From Cyathus striatus (taxonomy: Eukaryota > Basidiomycota > Agaricomycetes > Agaricales > Nidulariaceae): a DNA stretch of 64,000 nt. Position 1 is the first letter of the stretch. The number at the start of each line of letters is the position of its first letter. This document shows, in pieces, positions 1 to 11,686 of the stretch. Location: the NCBI GenBank assembly GCA_025738555.1, contig JAOVFP010000003.1, positions 2,418,001 through 2,482,000 on the forward strand, written 5' to 3'. Under the pieces are notes generated by a model. That model was given only the letters and a program-made list of their open reading frames with translations. It had not been told where the DNA came from and searched no databases. A program made the position numbers and the translations under genes.

Positions 1-726
1 TAGTTGGGATTTTGAAATGACTGAGTTGGGTGGATGACGATACCCATGATACCTTTATGGTAAAGGTACTGTATTTCTTCTCTGATTTAACCTCATATTC
101 AAAATTCATGATATTTGTTTCTTCTAAATTATACTTGGGTTATTTTGTATCAATGCAGATATAAGTGAAATACCTGAGTTAAGCCACAATGTTTTAGCAT
201 TAATTTCACATAATGATATGTTGTGTGGTTTGTTCCTGTGGGTGTGCTTGCAGTCAACATTGAAAGCCAGAACCGATGTGTTTGACATTTTACTGCAGGA
301 TTGCCTTAACAATTACTACGATATAATAGGATTCAAGGTATTACTCACCATGCAAATTGTTTTCCCAATTCCTGAATAGAATCATTTTCATTGCATTTTT
401 TCTTTTCTTGTAATTTCTTATGTCCTTTACTATCTTTCTCAGGAAACTCATAGGTCAGCATAATTTTGTCATCGACTCTAATGGTGACTGTATAGATTGC
501 CTTTCGAAAACCGAGGTTAAAGTGCTCTTGACAGTTCTCAGGTAAGCCGTCAATTCCAACCACTGGGTCAACATCCGTTATCTGGTTCTGGACCATCAAA
601 TATTGATACCGAGAATATACATACCTTCCACAATAACATTCTGTAGGCTTTGAGCGTTCCACGCGAGTGAGGATATGTTATTACAAGACGACAGTAATAT
701 ACCTACGGGATTTTCGTAGTCTCCAT
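1..726 (-). CDS. STAND/NACHT-like protein A, N-terminal part only (runs off the left edge)
   Basis: Only the 5' exons are present; the rest lies left of base 1. The start is placed at the ATG at 726, beginning METTKIP. The first exon (707-726) splices to a short second exon (625-647) that reads LQNVIVE. The following exons give a GLPENC motif, YTVTIRVDDK, then a CKHTH motif and the strand-like FTIKVSWVSSS near base 40. Each piece matches proteins B and C of this window in order and with the same intron phases. That makes it a third paralogue. The visible part corresponds to the predicted C2-like beta-sandwich at the N-terminus. The P-loop domain would be outside the window, so NTPase function here is inferred only from the paralogues. 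Confidence 0.75.
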
Positions 727-1452
727 GTTTAAAAAGGCCGATTTCAGATTTTGTGGTATGTGAGTGATTTTGCGAGTAGAAGAACGAATGAAACACTTGG
801 GAACGACACAGCTTTATAGTATCAACAACAGACTTCTACGTGGTAATCGAACCTTATCAGATGGTACTATCGATACGTCGATAAGTATATCAGAATTGAT
901 TTTAAAGAGATACGAGGCTAAGGTCCCTCGATCATAGTGACTCTCTTTCGGTATATTGATGTGTTATTGTACCTATTTTTGTGATGCATGAGGCATGTAC
1001 ATCTCGATCGCTATAACAGTAGAGAAATTAATTAAATCTTATCCGTATAACATAATGTAACTGTGATAAGTAATGCTCTGTAATGCTGTTAAATACACGA
1101 AATGAAACGAACGGGTGTTTCACTTTCTTCCCCGAAAGTGGGGCTGAGGCCGAGTTTACTAAGGACCCCTGACATATGGGCCAAAGGTCGTTCCAAAAAA
1201 TTTCTCTTTTTCCGAAAGTTTGTCCGTCCCAAATTTGCGAATTTTTGTCCGGAATTGGAACAACATACCATATAAATTTTGAAATTTGTCCGGAGATCTG
1301 GGAACGTCCCCCCATGACCCAGTTTTTGTCCGAAAAACAGGGAACGACCTCTAATCACGCCATTTTTTGTTCTGGTCGTCAAAATCTTCCTCTGAAGCAC
1401 TTATACTTGTCATTCTCCAATACATGAACATGTAACGGTAAATATTATATAC

Positions 1453-1720
1453 TACGCATCCTTCTTTTTGAAGTTCTTCAGTGCTTTGCTAATATTTTTG
1501 CGCCTTGCATGCAGCTCTTTGTAGATGTTTAGATCAACTTCCCCAACTTCCAATCCACCATTTGAGAGAGAAATTGGCACATGTGATAAAAGAGTTAAGA
1601 CTTCGCAAGGAGGTAGATGAGCAAATTGATGGAGATCGAATATAGTGGTCTTTGTGGGCCTTGATGTAAAGAAATGACCATGTATATGTTGGAATACCTG
1701 TACCGAAATTCTGGAGAGCG
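1453..1720 (-). pseudogene. C-terminal coding relic inside the hAT-like element
   Basis: Reading leftward, an open frame of about 85 codons ends at a TAG near 1453. It includes HGHFFTSRPTKTTIFDL and ends KNISKALKNFKKKDA. There is no start codon and no matching 5' part, and it lies wholly inside the inverted repeats. The simplest reading is the 3' end of a transposon gene left after internal deletion. I do not recognise the family. Confidence 0.4.
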
Positions 1721-1938
1721 CACAGATATTAGATGTTTGTTACATTGGCCGCGTCGTTTCTCGTATTTGTGCCGCTTTTCTGGTACATGGCAATGACTAG
1801 AAAATAAGTGAAAGCATTAGGATTATCATAGGTGAGAAATTAGAAGAAAATGTCACCTTTGCCTATCTGTATCCGATTGTCAACAATGATGAAGACGTAG
1901 TCATCAATAACTAGTTGTCAAAAGTAATCACTTCAACG

Positions 1939-2012
1939 AGAATCGAACAGTGAGCCTCCTACCTTCGCGAGTTGAGATGTTGGAAGCACAACCGTTTCAC
2001 TACTCTGGTCTT
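1939..2012 (-). other. tRNA-like / Pol III promoter-like sequence inside the hAT-like element
   Basis: Read on the minus strand, TAGTGAAACGG fits the A-box consensus TRGYNNARNNG, and about 50 nt later GTTCGATTC fits the B-box. I cannot fold a convincing acceptor stem or anticodon arm. This is more likely a tRNA-derived remnant or SINE-like piece than a working tRNA. Confidence 0.25.
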
Positions 2013-2231
2013 TCTAGAAGAAAGGCCGCACACGCTAGATCGTGGTACATGTCCGGACCATAGAACGACCCACAGATAGAGACCAAAGCTGTCCGCATTT
2101 TTGGAACTACATTTTGCTCAGAAAGACTCAAAATTTGTCCGTATCTGGAACGTCCTAAAGGGTCAAAATTCAAAAATTTGTCCGCTTTGCGGAACGACCC
2201 TTGGCCCATATGTCACGGGTCCTGTTTACTA

Positions 2232-3326
2232 CTACGGAAAGCCGGACAACCACGCTCAACTACGTCGAAGTATTTGAGCTCCGACCTTCGGCTCTGTGGC
2301 ATGTCTTTCGGTTTCGGTTCAACTTTTCAGTTCTTGGTTCGTTTAACTTGTATACGGCTCTAATAGGACTCTTGAAGTTTCCACCAGAGGTTTGATACGA
2401 AAATTGTGATGTTTTTCTCGTATAATTTTTCTTTTGAGTTGTGGGGGGATGGCGCATCTAGGCAACAGATTTTCATGTTTATAGGGGGATATAGTATCTA
2501 ACCTCCATAAAGTGACAGACATCAGTTATTATCCACTGTATTAATATTGGAGTGTTTTTGGCGTGTTTTTAAACTTTTTGCAGCGCTCAAAGCAAGCTCT
2601 TTTTGCTCCGAAATCCCTATGTATGTCTGAGTAAACATATCACTGCGCATTTCAACGATAGAGTTATTTTACGGAACTGGCTGAATAAAGGTAAGTGAAA
2701 TTTGCTAGTTTAGCAGTGGGACCAAAAAGTCCATGAAAATGATACTTATGATAAGTGATTATTACCGAGCTCATACTATCTGGGGCGTGTAATACATCTT
2801 ATACATCTATATAAGTATCTACTCCGGTACGTTGGCGGAACGCAGAAGAGTGGATATATGTAGCATGGGCTTGCAGATTCAACTCGAGCTTACTTAGACC
2901 ATTTGAGTGCGGTGCTAAGCTTTAGGTATACCCATTCACGGGCTTAAACGTTAAACGTTGAATAATCATATGATTTACAAGCACTACTGATCATAAATTT
3001 CATCCGGGCACGACTCGTATGTGTAATGTGGCAGTTTATACACCTTTAAAGCCAACAACTATGGACAAAGAAAGTCGTGTCCATTTCTCGCTGTAGCATA
3101 CAAGACTTGAGGAGTGGCATAGAAATTTACTTTCAGCGTCATTCATAAAAAGAGAGACGACTAGGTGGTTAAAGAAATGGAGGACACACCCCACAGCCGC
3201 ATCAACCCAATACAGTGTAACCATTAGATGTAATACATCTTCCACAAGGAGAGACACCAACATCGCTCGAAGACTTGAACGCACGGAATCCACCTAGGCA
3301 TCTCCCTTGGGGGTCAATAGTAAGAG
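2232..3326. other. Intergenic, no gene seen
   Basis: AT-rich sequence with only short, unrelated open frames on both strands. I see no conserved motif, RNA gene or repeat. Confidence 0.5.
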
Positions 3327-5112
3327 CTAGCCAGCTACCAATGACAACCCTCTCGTATACTGCACATCGGGAACGATGCTCAAACATGCCTGAAGTAGGG
3401 ACAGAACAAGCCCCTCGGTGCCATGTGGATATGGCTGATCCTGGAAAGTGACAACTTTGTATCTCTCTCGATATTGGAGGACGCAGGGACGATCTCGTTG
3501 AATAAGCTTAGGAGTAAACATCAGGTACCACCTGAGCTTTTCCATCCGTAAGCATAGACTAAACATGATAACACAGAGGATGGGTCCTGTGACACCATCC
3601 AGCAAAAGTTTCTTCGCCTTCTCTATCTTTCTCGATTGAGAAAGCGGAGTCGACGACATGACCATCATCCATTTCAACTCCTGCTGGCGGTGTGCATCGA
3701 TAGAGGGCAGAAGGCTCAAGCGCTCACCTGGCATCAGTGATTGCGCACTAGTCGGGGATGGATCTGCGATCGGAGAACGTGGGATTGACAAGCTGGTGTC
3801 TCCACCAGAAGCAACAAAGGCTCGAAGGAACTCAGGACGCACTTCGCTGGGCACCTCCCATCCAAGCACACCGGAACCTCCATTCGCGCGTTCCGGAGAA
3901 GGCTTTTGACCATCCACCACGCGCGAAAGCATATATGTCCCCAGGTACCGAAGTCGATCGAAGCGGAGTGGGTGAGGGAGGCGGCGGAGGCGGGGCTTCA
4001 AGATTAACGAAATACCATCGACCTGTTCAAATCAACCTCCGTGCGTCCATATACCGTTGGTCCACGTATCATCACTGGTGCACGAGCAGGAATCGCAGGC
4101 TGAGGTACAGAAAGCTCCATATGCATCACCTCCACCAGATGCTGCCTCGGTGGTCTAGCACGCATCTTGCTGTTGCTGTTACTGAGACGATATCATAGTG
4201 GGTCCAGGACTGGAAGCACTAGGGGCCCTAGGCGCATTCGGACACCGGGGAGGAACGAACTATTTCTATTGTTCTCCGAGTCCAAGAACTCGTAAACCAC
4301 CTTCGCGCAGCTCAGCAAGAGTGAGAGTACCAGGAGAAAGGTCAAGTAAATGCGCGGAAGGGTGTAATTGCGGTGGTGGTGGTGGTGGTGGTGGTGGTGG
4401 TGGTGTCTGCGAATAAGCCGTCGAAATCAAATGGTTCCATCGAAACTTCTTTCCACCTCCCTCCGCTTCTCCCATTCTCCGTTCTCCATTCTCCTCCTTA
4501 ACCCACTCAGCCTCTTCAGAAGACGACGACGGGACCGATTAACAACGGCCAACGCACCCAACCTCCTAATCACAGGCTCAGATTCAGATTCAGGAGATAG
4601 TGACTCGGCCTAGGACGTATCACGCATCAACGAATCCATAATCTCCAACGGGGGCTCCTCACCATCCTCAATGACAGTCCTTCCACCGAGCCCATCGTTT
4701 ATTCCCAGTGAATAGCGCGGGACTAGGGGACAGGGATGCGTTCTTCTCGTTTTCAATCTTGGGCAGGATTTGCCTGAGACTCGACGTGATCCCTGCATTT
4801 GCATGAGCACTAGCATTGGCAATCGAACTCGCTACACCCTACCCACCCACGCCCATATGCACGCTCCACATAGTCAGCGCCGTAACCGCAGGCGATACCA
4901 TGCTCATCGCAGAAGCCATCTATCCTTTTCCAAGAGACGACATAGGGCTTCCCTACCACCCAGGTGGTATTAAGCAAATCCAAAAGCCGGGGCCTGTTCA
5001 CTGTTGAATGTACCGTTGCCGTTGACGAAGAAGCGGGAGCGAGAGTAGAAGGAGCCGCAGCTGCAGAATGAACAGACAGCCCTATCCCCCAAGTGTCTCC
5101 GTCCACCCTCAT
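3327..5112 (-). pseudogene. GC-rich relic of an unidentified low-complexity gene
   Basis: This stretch is clearly richer in G+C than its surroundings. It has several protein-like open frames on the minus strand that do not join into one gene. They include a 224-codon frame ending at 3327, a poly-proline run coded by the GGT repeat at 4372-4404, an acidic Ser/Glu segment near 4590 (SPESESEP) and a frame at 4810-5112 with an Ala/Ser/Thr-rich start. Frames switch several times without obvious splice sites. I read it as a decayed gene with proline-rich and acidic segments, function unknown. It could also be an intact, heavily spliced gene that I failed to assemble. Confidence 0.25.
4372..4404. 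repeat. (GGT)11 trinucleotide microsatellite
   Basis: Eleven uninterrupted GGT units. On the minus strand the unit is ACC, CCA or CAC, coding poly-Thr, poly-Pro or poly-His depending on frame. It sits inside the GC-rich relic. Confidence 0.9.
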
Positions 5113-6503
5113 AACGACAGCTGATCAGTGTAGTCCCAGTAGTGTAGCTTCATCACAGTTGGTCCGTCTCCAAGCTCCGTGTGCCGACATGGTGCTAGTA
5201 GGACACTTGTGACCTGTTGACTATGGGAAGTACGTCGGTGTTAGATTCGTATTACAGTTCGAGGCAGCTACTATAGGCGTTCACTATGGGATGAGGACAG
5301 CGCTATGTGCAGAGTTGGACAAGTCAGTGGCAGTCACAGACGGGGGTGAAGAGATTAGAAGCGAATTCACACGTTAGCACATCCGGAGTCGGACCGGGAG
5401 TGTGCAAGTGCCAAGCGCTCAATTTGGTGTTGTCCTTTTGGCGCCCCCGGAAGGCACGTTCTTTCAGTTGAAGTTGTCCTCTGCCCATCTGCATACTTGA
5501 TGATCGCCAGCAACCCCGCGTCAAATGAGAGGACAATAGTGGTTTATTCTCTACGTGTTGTGTAGTTGCCAGTAATACTTATCGTCGACGTGGACTCGAC
5601 TCGCTCGAGTACAAGCATGGAACTGTGATTTTTATCTTCGCTCTCTGTACTATTTCATCAAGATCGCTTCACTTCACACCTATGGCCTTCCCTTCCACAT
5701 AATCGATCTATGTGCTAGCTCAGCAGCCTCATCTTGCGAATAATAATATCGGTGCTAAATATACCACTTTCATTCCCATGCTGATGTATCGTGACAGATC
5801 GATAGTGGATATTTAAACCATATGCCATTCGACTCCTACTACGTTCAGGACCGGTTCGAGTCGCCGAACACACTGTATGAACATGATGCAAGCGACAGAA
5901 ATAGTTTCATTGATCCACGCTTGTCGAATGACCACTTCGGATGGTCCATATCGATACACGCGCATCGATTATCCAGAAACCCTATTTATAGACATGCATT
6001 GGATATCGATTGAGAAGTAGGCCGAACGTGTGTGATGCAAAGGTGAAATAGCACGATGCTCGCATACCAGGTCAGACGAATAAAATAGTAGGTGTTTTTA
6101 ATTGGCGACGACAGAGTGGGAGGAACTCGAATATATTCACTCGTAGTTGTAGCTTATCCTCGTCATCACTGATATATATACCTGTAAAATTTATCGAGTT
6201 GCATGGTTTCTACGAGGGAAACAAGAGGTTAAGTTAATAGGTAAGCAGCGCGCACTGAACTCGAAAAGTGTTACATGCATATTCGTCGCCATTGAACATG
6301 TACTACATCTAGTAAATTTAAGTTGCTTTGAATCGAGAGAGATCTGCCGTCCTCGTGATAAGTCTCACGTCAGATATTGCTCAAATTGCTAAGTTGAAAT
6401 GTTAGCCTTTATATATTGTGCATTCTCATAGATAACATTATTAACATTGAACGACAGTACATTTTTTAGAACAACTAATAGATGAACATTCTTGTATTCC
6501 TCG
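5113..6503. other. Intergenic, no gene seen
   Basis: Only short open frames without recognisable protein features. The right end would hold the 3' untranslated region and terminator of STAND gene B, which is transcribed leftward. Confidence 0.45.
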
Positions 6504-9500
6504 TTAATTAGTCATACAACAGCACTCCTTTTCATCCGTGTACATCTTAAGATTTACTTCAATCTCACAGTCATGCTGAAGAGTGATATGGTGAGAAACA
6601 TAGAATAGCAGCTAGCTAATAACACATACCTCAGATTTTACAATGATAGCAATACAGTCTCCTGGAAGTAATGAATTTACAAATCCAATTCCCCTGCCCT
6701 CTGTCACAGCATCATCAATTTTATCTTGTGTAATGCTATCACTAGTCGTGGTTGGGCAGTAAAACCAGAAAATATCATCTGATTTCCATTGACCACCAGT
6801 GCTTGGTATATTCTTGATAAACCAGGATGCCTCCCCTTTTAGTGTATTGTTAACAATTTTAACATCATTCAGACTTAAACTATAAGGGCTGATGCCCCTT
6901 GGTGAGTATGCAAGATTATTTTGCATCTTTTCAAGTATGTTTTTTCCCTCATCTGTTATAGCTCGGTAGATAACAGCTTCAACCTGTACATCTGCATAGG
7001 CCTAAACATGATTAGACACCTCAGTCAATATATAACATGCAAAATAGAACCTACAAGAGTATTGTAATGAACTTGTAGCAGTGTGATTTTCTCGGTGGAT
7101 GTGGATGATCCAGAATATTGTAGTGGAGTTGAAAGAAAAGCAATTGTGGGCTTTTCAAGGCCAATGTTTTTCTGCTTGCCACTGTAGACATGCAATATCT
7201 TATGATGGCATTGAATAGCCCATGATAATTCTGACGTCACATTAGGAAGAGCCTTGTAAATGCAATTTCTCAAATGATTACTGAGGAGATATTTCAATGT
7301 AGATTGATTTTCTTGTTTTGTCACTTCTGGCAGATATGAGCATTTGCAGGTAATTATGCAGTGTACTGAGATAGATACACATTCATTGTACAATTCAGGG
7401 ATATGCTCTATATGTTTTATTGCAGACACTGCCTGCAGCACATTCAAAGCATTACAATGTGTTGGTGGTGAACAGTGCAAATTGAGTGGTTTGAGCTGAG
7501 CTATATCTATTCCAGTCACAAAGGAATAATTCTGAATGCAAACACAGCCATTTTTGACTTTTATATATCCACACTCCACAAGATTTTTGACTGATTCATC
7601 AATATTTTCTGTCCATTTCACAAAAAGGCCAAATTTTGAAAGACCATTAGCTTCCAAAATCAAGATAAGTGTATTTCTGATATATTCCCCTGCTTCCATT
7701 GGATATTCAAGGTGCCTTGATTTGAATAATTCCTCTAATGCTTTCAGTGCATTATCATCATCTGTAATGGAAATGAATTCCAAAAATCCTTGAGCTAATA
7801 CATAAATTCCAAAGCTCTTAGTGTAGAGTTTGTGAACAACATCTTGGTGTGAATATTGCTGAAAAAGGTTTGGCCTGAACTGCTCCAACACAGTGAAAAA
7901 TCCTGATATGTACAGCTCCAGGTCTTCAACATCTGGTTGCATTTGATGATGTACAAATGATGAAGCAGGAAGCATTTCAATAATGTCATCTTTGAGTTGA
8001 GAAGTTATCATCAATCGTATATTTGATGGAAATTTTGATAGCTGTATCAGCAAACTTTTCCGATCAATGCATTTATCAAGTCCATCAACAATAATAATGG
8101 TGGGTCCAACCATTGTTAGACTTGAAAAGACCTGAGCATGAAGAAAATCAAATTGCCGTAAAAGTGATTCATTTTTAAATTTCGGATTTTTCCTCAGTCC
8201 GACCATAACTTTTTCATAAATGGCTGGATCATATCTGCAAAGTTCCCTAATAATGGATGGAAAGAAGTTTTCACAGCTATTTGATTTGCTTGAGTCAAAG
8301 AATATTGTTGCACCAAGACGGCCTTGCTCATGGAAGAAATTGGCTACTGTATGGGCTATTGGTGATTTACCACACTTTGATGTCCCAAGAAGAAGAAAGA
8401 TGTTAGGAACCTGATCACTACAGGAAGATCCCCAATGATATATTTCAGACAGTAGCTGATCTTGAGAGCCTTCAAGACAGCCATCCAATTTGTCCCATGA
8501 TCTTCCAAGGACAGGAAGTGAAAGTGCATCAACTAAAAGAGAAATTGTTAATATACAATTATAAATGTATTACTTACTCCCACCTAGTTCATCCAATTTT
8601 CCATCAATTGTTTCGAGTTTTCCCATTACTCTGACATTTATTTGTCCAATAGATAACATAATGCCTGTAAAGAAAACTTCCCTGAGGATAAAAAATTGTC
8701 TCTCAAAATGTGTAATCATGTCATCCGCATTAGAAATTAAATTTACAACCATGCGCTGTGCTGTAATATGAATAAACCATTAGTAAATTAAAATTTTATG
8801 ATAATGAACACACACCAAATGGACTTGTTTTCATATACTGCGCAACAAAATAGGCACATTCCCTTGTCAGAGCTATTAGATCATTTACAGATTGAGTTAA
8901 TGTTTGACATTTGTCCAAAGGTTCTGAACCCAGAATCATCTGATACACGCTTGCCATAACTTGAATTAAGCCAAGTACTCGCTCGTCACGTTCTTTCTGT
9001 TTTATAAAAATCTATATAGCTTAAGGGTTAGCTTGCATATAGAACTTCACAACAGATTGTGTACCTCAAAAGCCACTTCAGCAGCTGAAAGTGCTAGTCT
9101 TGCATGTGGATCAATCTAGTATAATTATTCTGGTTGGGCTCATTTGAACACGAATAATCAACACTGCACTTACCTCTGCAATTGGCTTGGCTATTTTGAG
9201 TAAAGTTCCCATCGACCCAAGGAAATCAACCCATTCTGGACAAGAAAGACCAGCATCGCATTTCAATATTTGCGATACAATCCCCAAGCCTTCCAAGTCT
9301 GCCACAGTATATAAGTTTTTTCTCGGCAAGATTGACAGCCCGAATTGTGCGAGTTCTTCAAGTGTTGATATGCGTGATACATTTAAGGTCAAGGACATAG
9401 ATTTTCTCTTCGATTGATATGCATATTCCAGATTTAATTTCACTTCTTCATAATAGGTAATGGTTTTAAAGTTGTAGAGACGATGTTGGTATATTCGACG

Positions 9501-9976
9501 TACCAGAATTGAACTTTAACCTTGTCACTAGATCTTCGATCCGCAACGATGATATCTTATGTGAGACGGGCACACGAGTATGCTTGCAATTGACGTTGAT
9601 TTTTACTTTCGATGTTTTTGATATTTTGCTACAGGGTGTTGATAGGAGCTCAGATTAGTACTTGCTAGAAGGTATAATGTGGTTCTGACACGAACCATCC
9701 AAACTTTCGTTCTAAATGTGCCACTGAACTTTCTCCATTTACATCACTTGTTGATTTCGTTTTTACGATATTTTTCGCGGAAAAATCACAAGTTAACATG
9801 ATTTTATCATCTACCCAGATGATGACAGTATAAACTGCTGTTCGATTGAACCCGATGGTAGTATGCTTCATGCATGATTCTGGTAATCCAACGAGCCCAA
9901 CCACTGTTTAGACCACTTTAACTCGATAAAAGGTTATCTACTATTAAAAGATACCTTCAACAATGATATCGAGCAT
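6504..9976 (-). CDS. STAND-type P-loop NTPase B (C2-like + NACHT-like)
   Basis: A multi-exon gene transcribed leftward and assembled by alignment to gene C. In order it encodes: an LDIIVE strand and GLPESC motif (from about 9970); a beta-rich C2-like region with CKHTR near 9575; a helical region containing TRECAYFVAQY near 8850; and a helix ending FFTGIMLSIG near 8660. The NTPase core follows, with Walker A GTSKCGKS near 8370 and Walker B IIIVDGLDKC near 8080. Next come a winged-helix-like segment, one Cys-rich CIITCKC module near 7340 and the C-terminal GRGIGFVNSLLPGD motif near 6680. The stop is at 6504-6506 after one more short exon. The start at 9976 is tentative, because A and C have an extra tiny 5' exon that I could not find here. 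Such proteins act as intracellular sensors in fungi, often in non-self recognition; that role is inferred. All key residues are present and no frameshift is seen. Confidence 0.75.
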
Positions 9977-11686
9977 CTTGCTTCAAGTTCAAAACGTTAG
10001 TTATGAAGTCAGTATAAGTAATTTGAAACAATTTAAGCGCACAGTATTATGTTTAAACTTAGCCTTCGCCTTCTTAGTGCAGTGAGTTTATCTTATACCG
10101 GGAAATGATCAAAGTTGTCGATGATATATGTCATTTTATAGTACAGATCACTGGTGATCACACCATTTCCGGACGCCCTATTGATGTGAAAGTTCAGCTA
10201 TTTTTAGTTATTCGTCCTTCTTTCCCGAAGTCTATGGTATACCTTCTGTTGCGTATTACTATTCGAGTACTCTTTGATTTTATAAACCGGCAAATGGACA
10301 TAGTACGGGAGTTTTGTGCCAAAATTCACTTGAGAACCAAGAAGAACTTTCCGTATCGCGTAGGTATTAGCATGGAAAATTATGTTATTCATACTCTAAT
10401 CAATCTTCAATCTGCTACAGTGTATTATATTTACATATTTAATGACCTAAGGGGTAGCGGCAAGGGGATCTGACGAGAACATATCGGAATCCGACCGCTT
10501 GTGTTAGACAGAACGTGGGAATGCCGAGTGGCGGAACTTTCAGTTTAACTTCCGTCCTACATAAGGAGTTCGTTACCATTCACACACGAATACTAGGACT
10601 TTAATACTCTATAAATTAATATCTCAACCTATCTGGATGAAAAGCGTTAGAGTCCACAGACGGCTAGACCGGGAACATCAATTACGAACACGCGGGCGTC
10701 AGGGTAGGTACGAAAACCGACACCATACTTACACGGTGTGGCGCATTGATATCGCATACTTTCACGTTGTGGCTCGGGGTAAAATCTCTCAGTTTGTAGG
10801 AATTTTATCAGTTAACAAGGTTCAAATCCGCTGAATATCACGCACTTCAAGTTCCACTTGTTCCTTGCTTGTTTCATGAATCATATTGACCTGATCCTGC
10901 TTGCTAGAGGTTCTTAACGAAACCTCGCAACCATATGTCAAGTTCGTCGATGTCGAACGTGTACGAACACTGACGGCGCTCTCGCCAGTCCTCTGAACTT
11001 AGCAGTAGTATTTGGAGAACCGTATGAATCAGCATGAAAGGGTGTTGCCTATGTGTCGTTGTCTGGACGTTTTCCAGTTCGTGATGGCCGCAGTTATTAA
11101 GCTAAACGGAGCCGGGACCGAAAAGGAATGGACGATCAAAATCGTGAGAACTTCTGTTCTGATTGGTTGTCATCGCGAGCGCTGTGCAAATTGGTTTCGT
11201 CACCGCCAACCGCGACGACAAATCTTGATTCATTTGCTTATGCGTTTACTTCGTCGGCGCTCTCCATCCACATATCCTGCATACAACTTCAAATAACTTG
11301 AAAGGAACCGTGTCCTTACGACACTGACTGATAATGGGTTCACACTCTGCGCGCGGTTCTAATCAGCCTAGTCATAGGCTCATAGTCGCATACTTAGCCG
11401 TCACCCACAGGCTACTCAATCACGATCTCACGAGATGCACCACGGAAACATTTAAAAGCCCTCGAAATAGTCTAGATTCTGCTTACACGGTTGCGGTTGA
11501 ATAGTGTGGAGATTGATTACAGAATCTAATCATACGCCATGATCAGGTTGGTAAGATATCATGATATACATTGTGGAACTCGTGAAGTCATACGTTATAA
11601 ATGCATAATATAACGTGCAGGTCTATATTCGCTTGGCCTGTTCAAATTTTTTTCTTCACTTCTCTTCTCTCTTATAGCCCTAAATC
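9977..11686. other. Intergenic between STAND gene B and the FAS1 gene
   Basis: Holds the divergent promoters of B (leftward) and the FAS1 gene (rightward). A pyrimidine-rich stretch at about 11645-11678 immediately precedes the FAS1 start. The longest open frame (10105-10473, plus strand) has no recognisable domain, paralogue or splice support, so I do not call it a gene. Confidence 0.5.

Larger units (their letters stand above)
1162..2223. mobile_element. Non-autonomous hAT-like DNA transposon, 8-bp target duplications
   Basis: The ends are near-perfect inverted repeats: 1163-1194 matches the reverse complement of 2191-2222 with two mismatches over 32 bp, and the terminal A/T adds one more pair. 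The element is flanked on both sides by the identical 8-bp word GTTTACTA (1154-1161 and 2224-2231), which is a clear target-site duplication. An 8-bp duplication with short inverted repeats fits the hAT superfamily; other 8-bp groups such as Kyakuja/Dileera/Zisupton cannot be excluded. The ends carry the subterminal word TTTGTCCG about six times (four left, two right), interleaved with GGAACGACC or GGAACGTCC. At 1,062 bp it cannot encode a full transposase. Confidence 0.8.

Noticed and set aside
10105..10473. 122-codon plus-strand open frame as a gene
   Set aside because: No domain, no paralogue, no intron support; its composition looks like AT-rich intergenic DNA.
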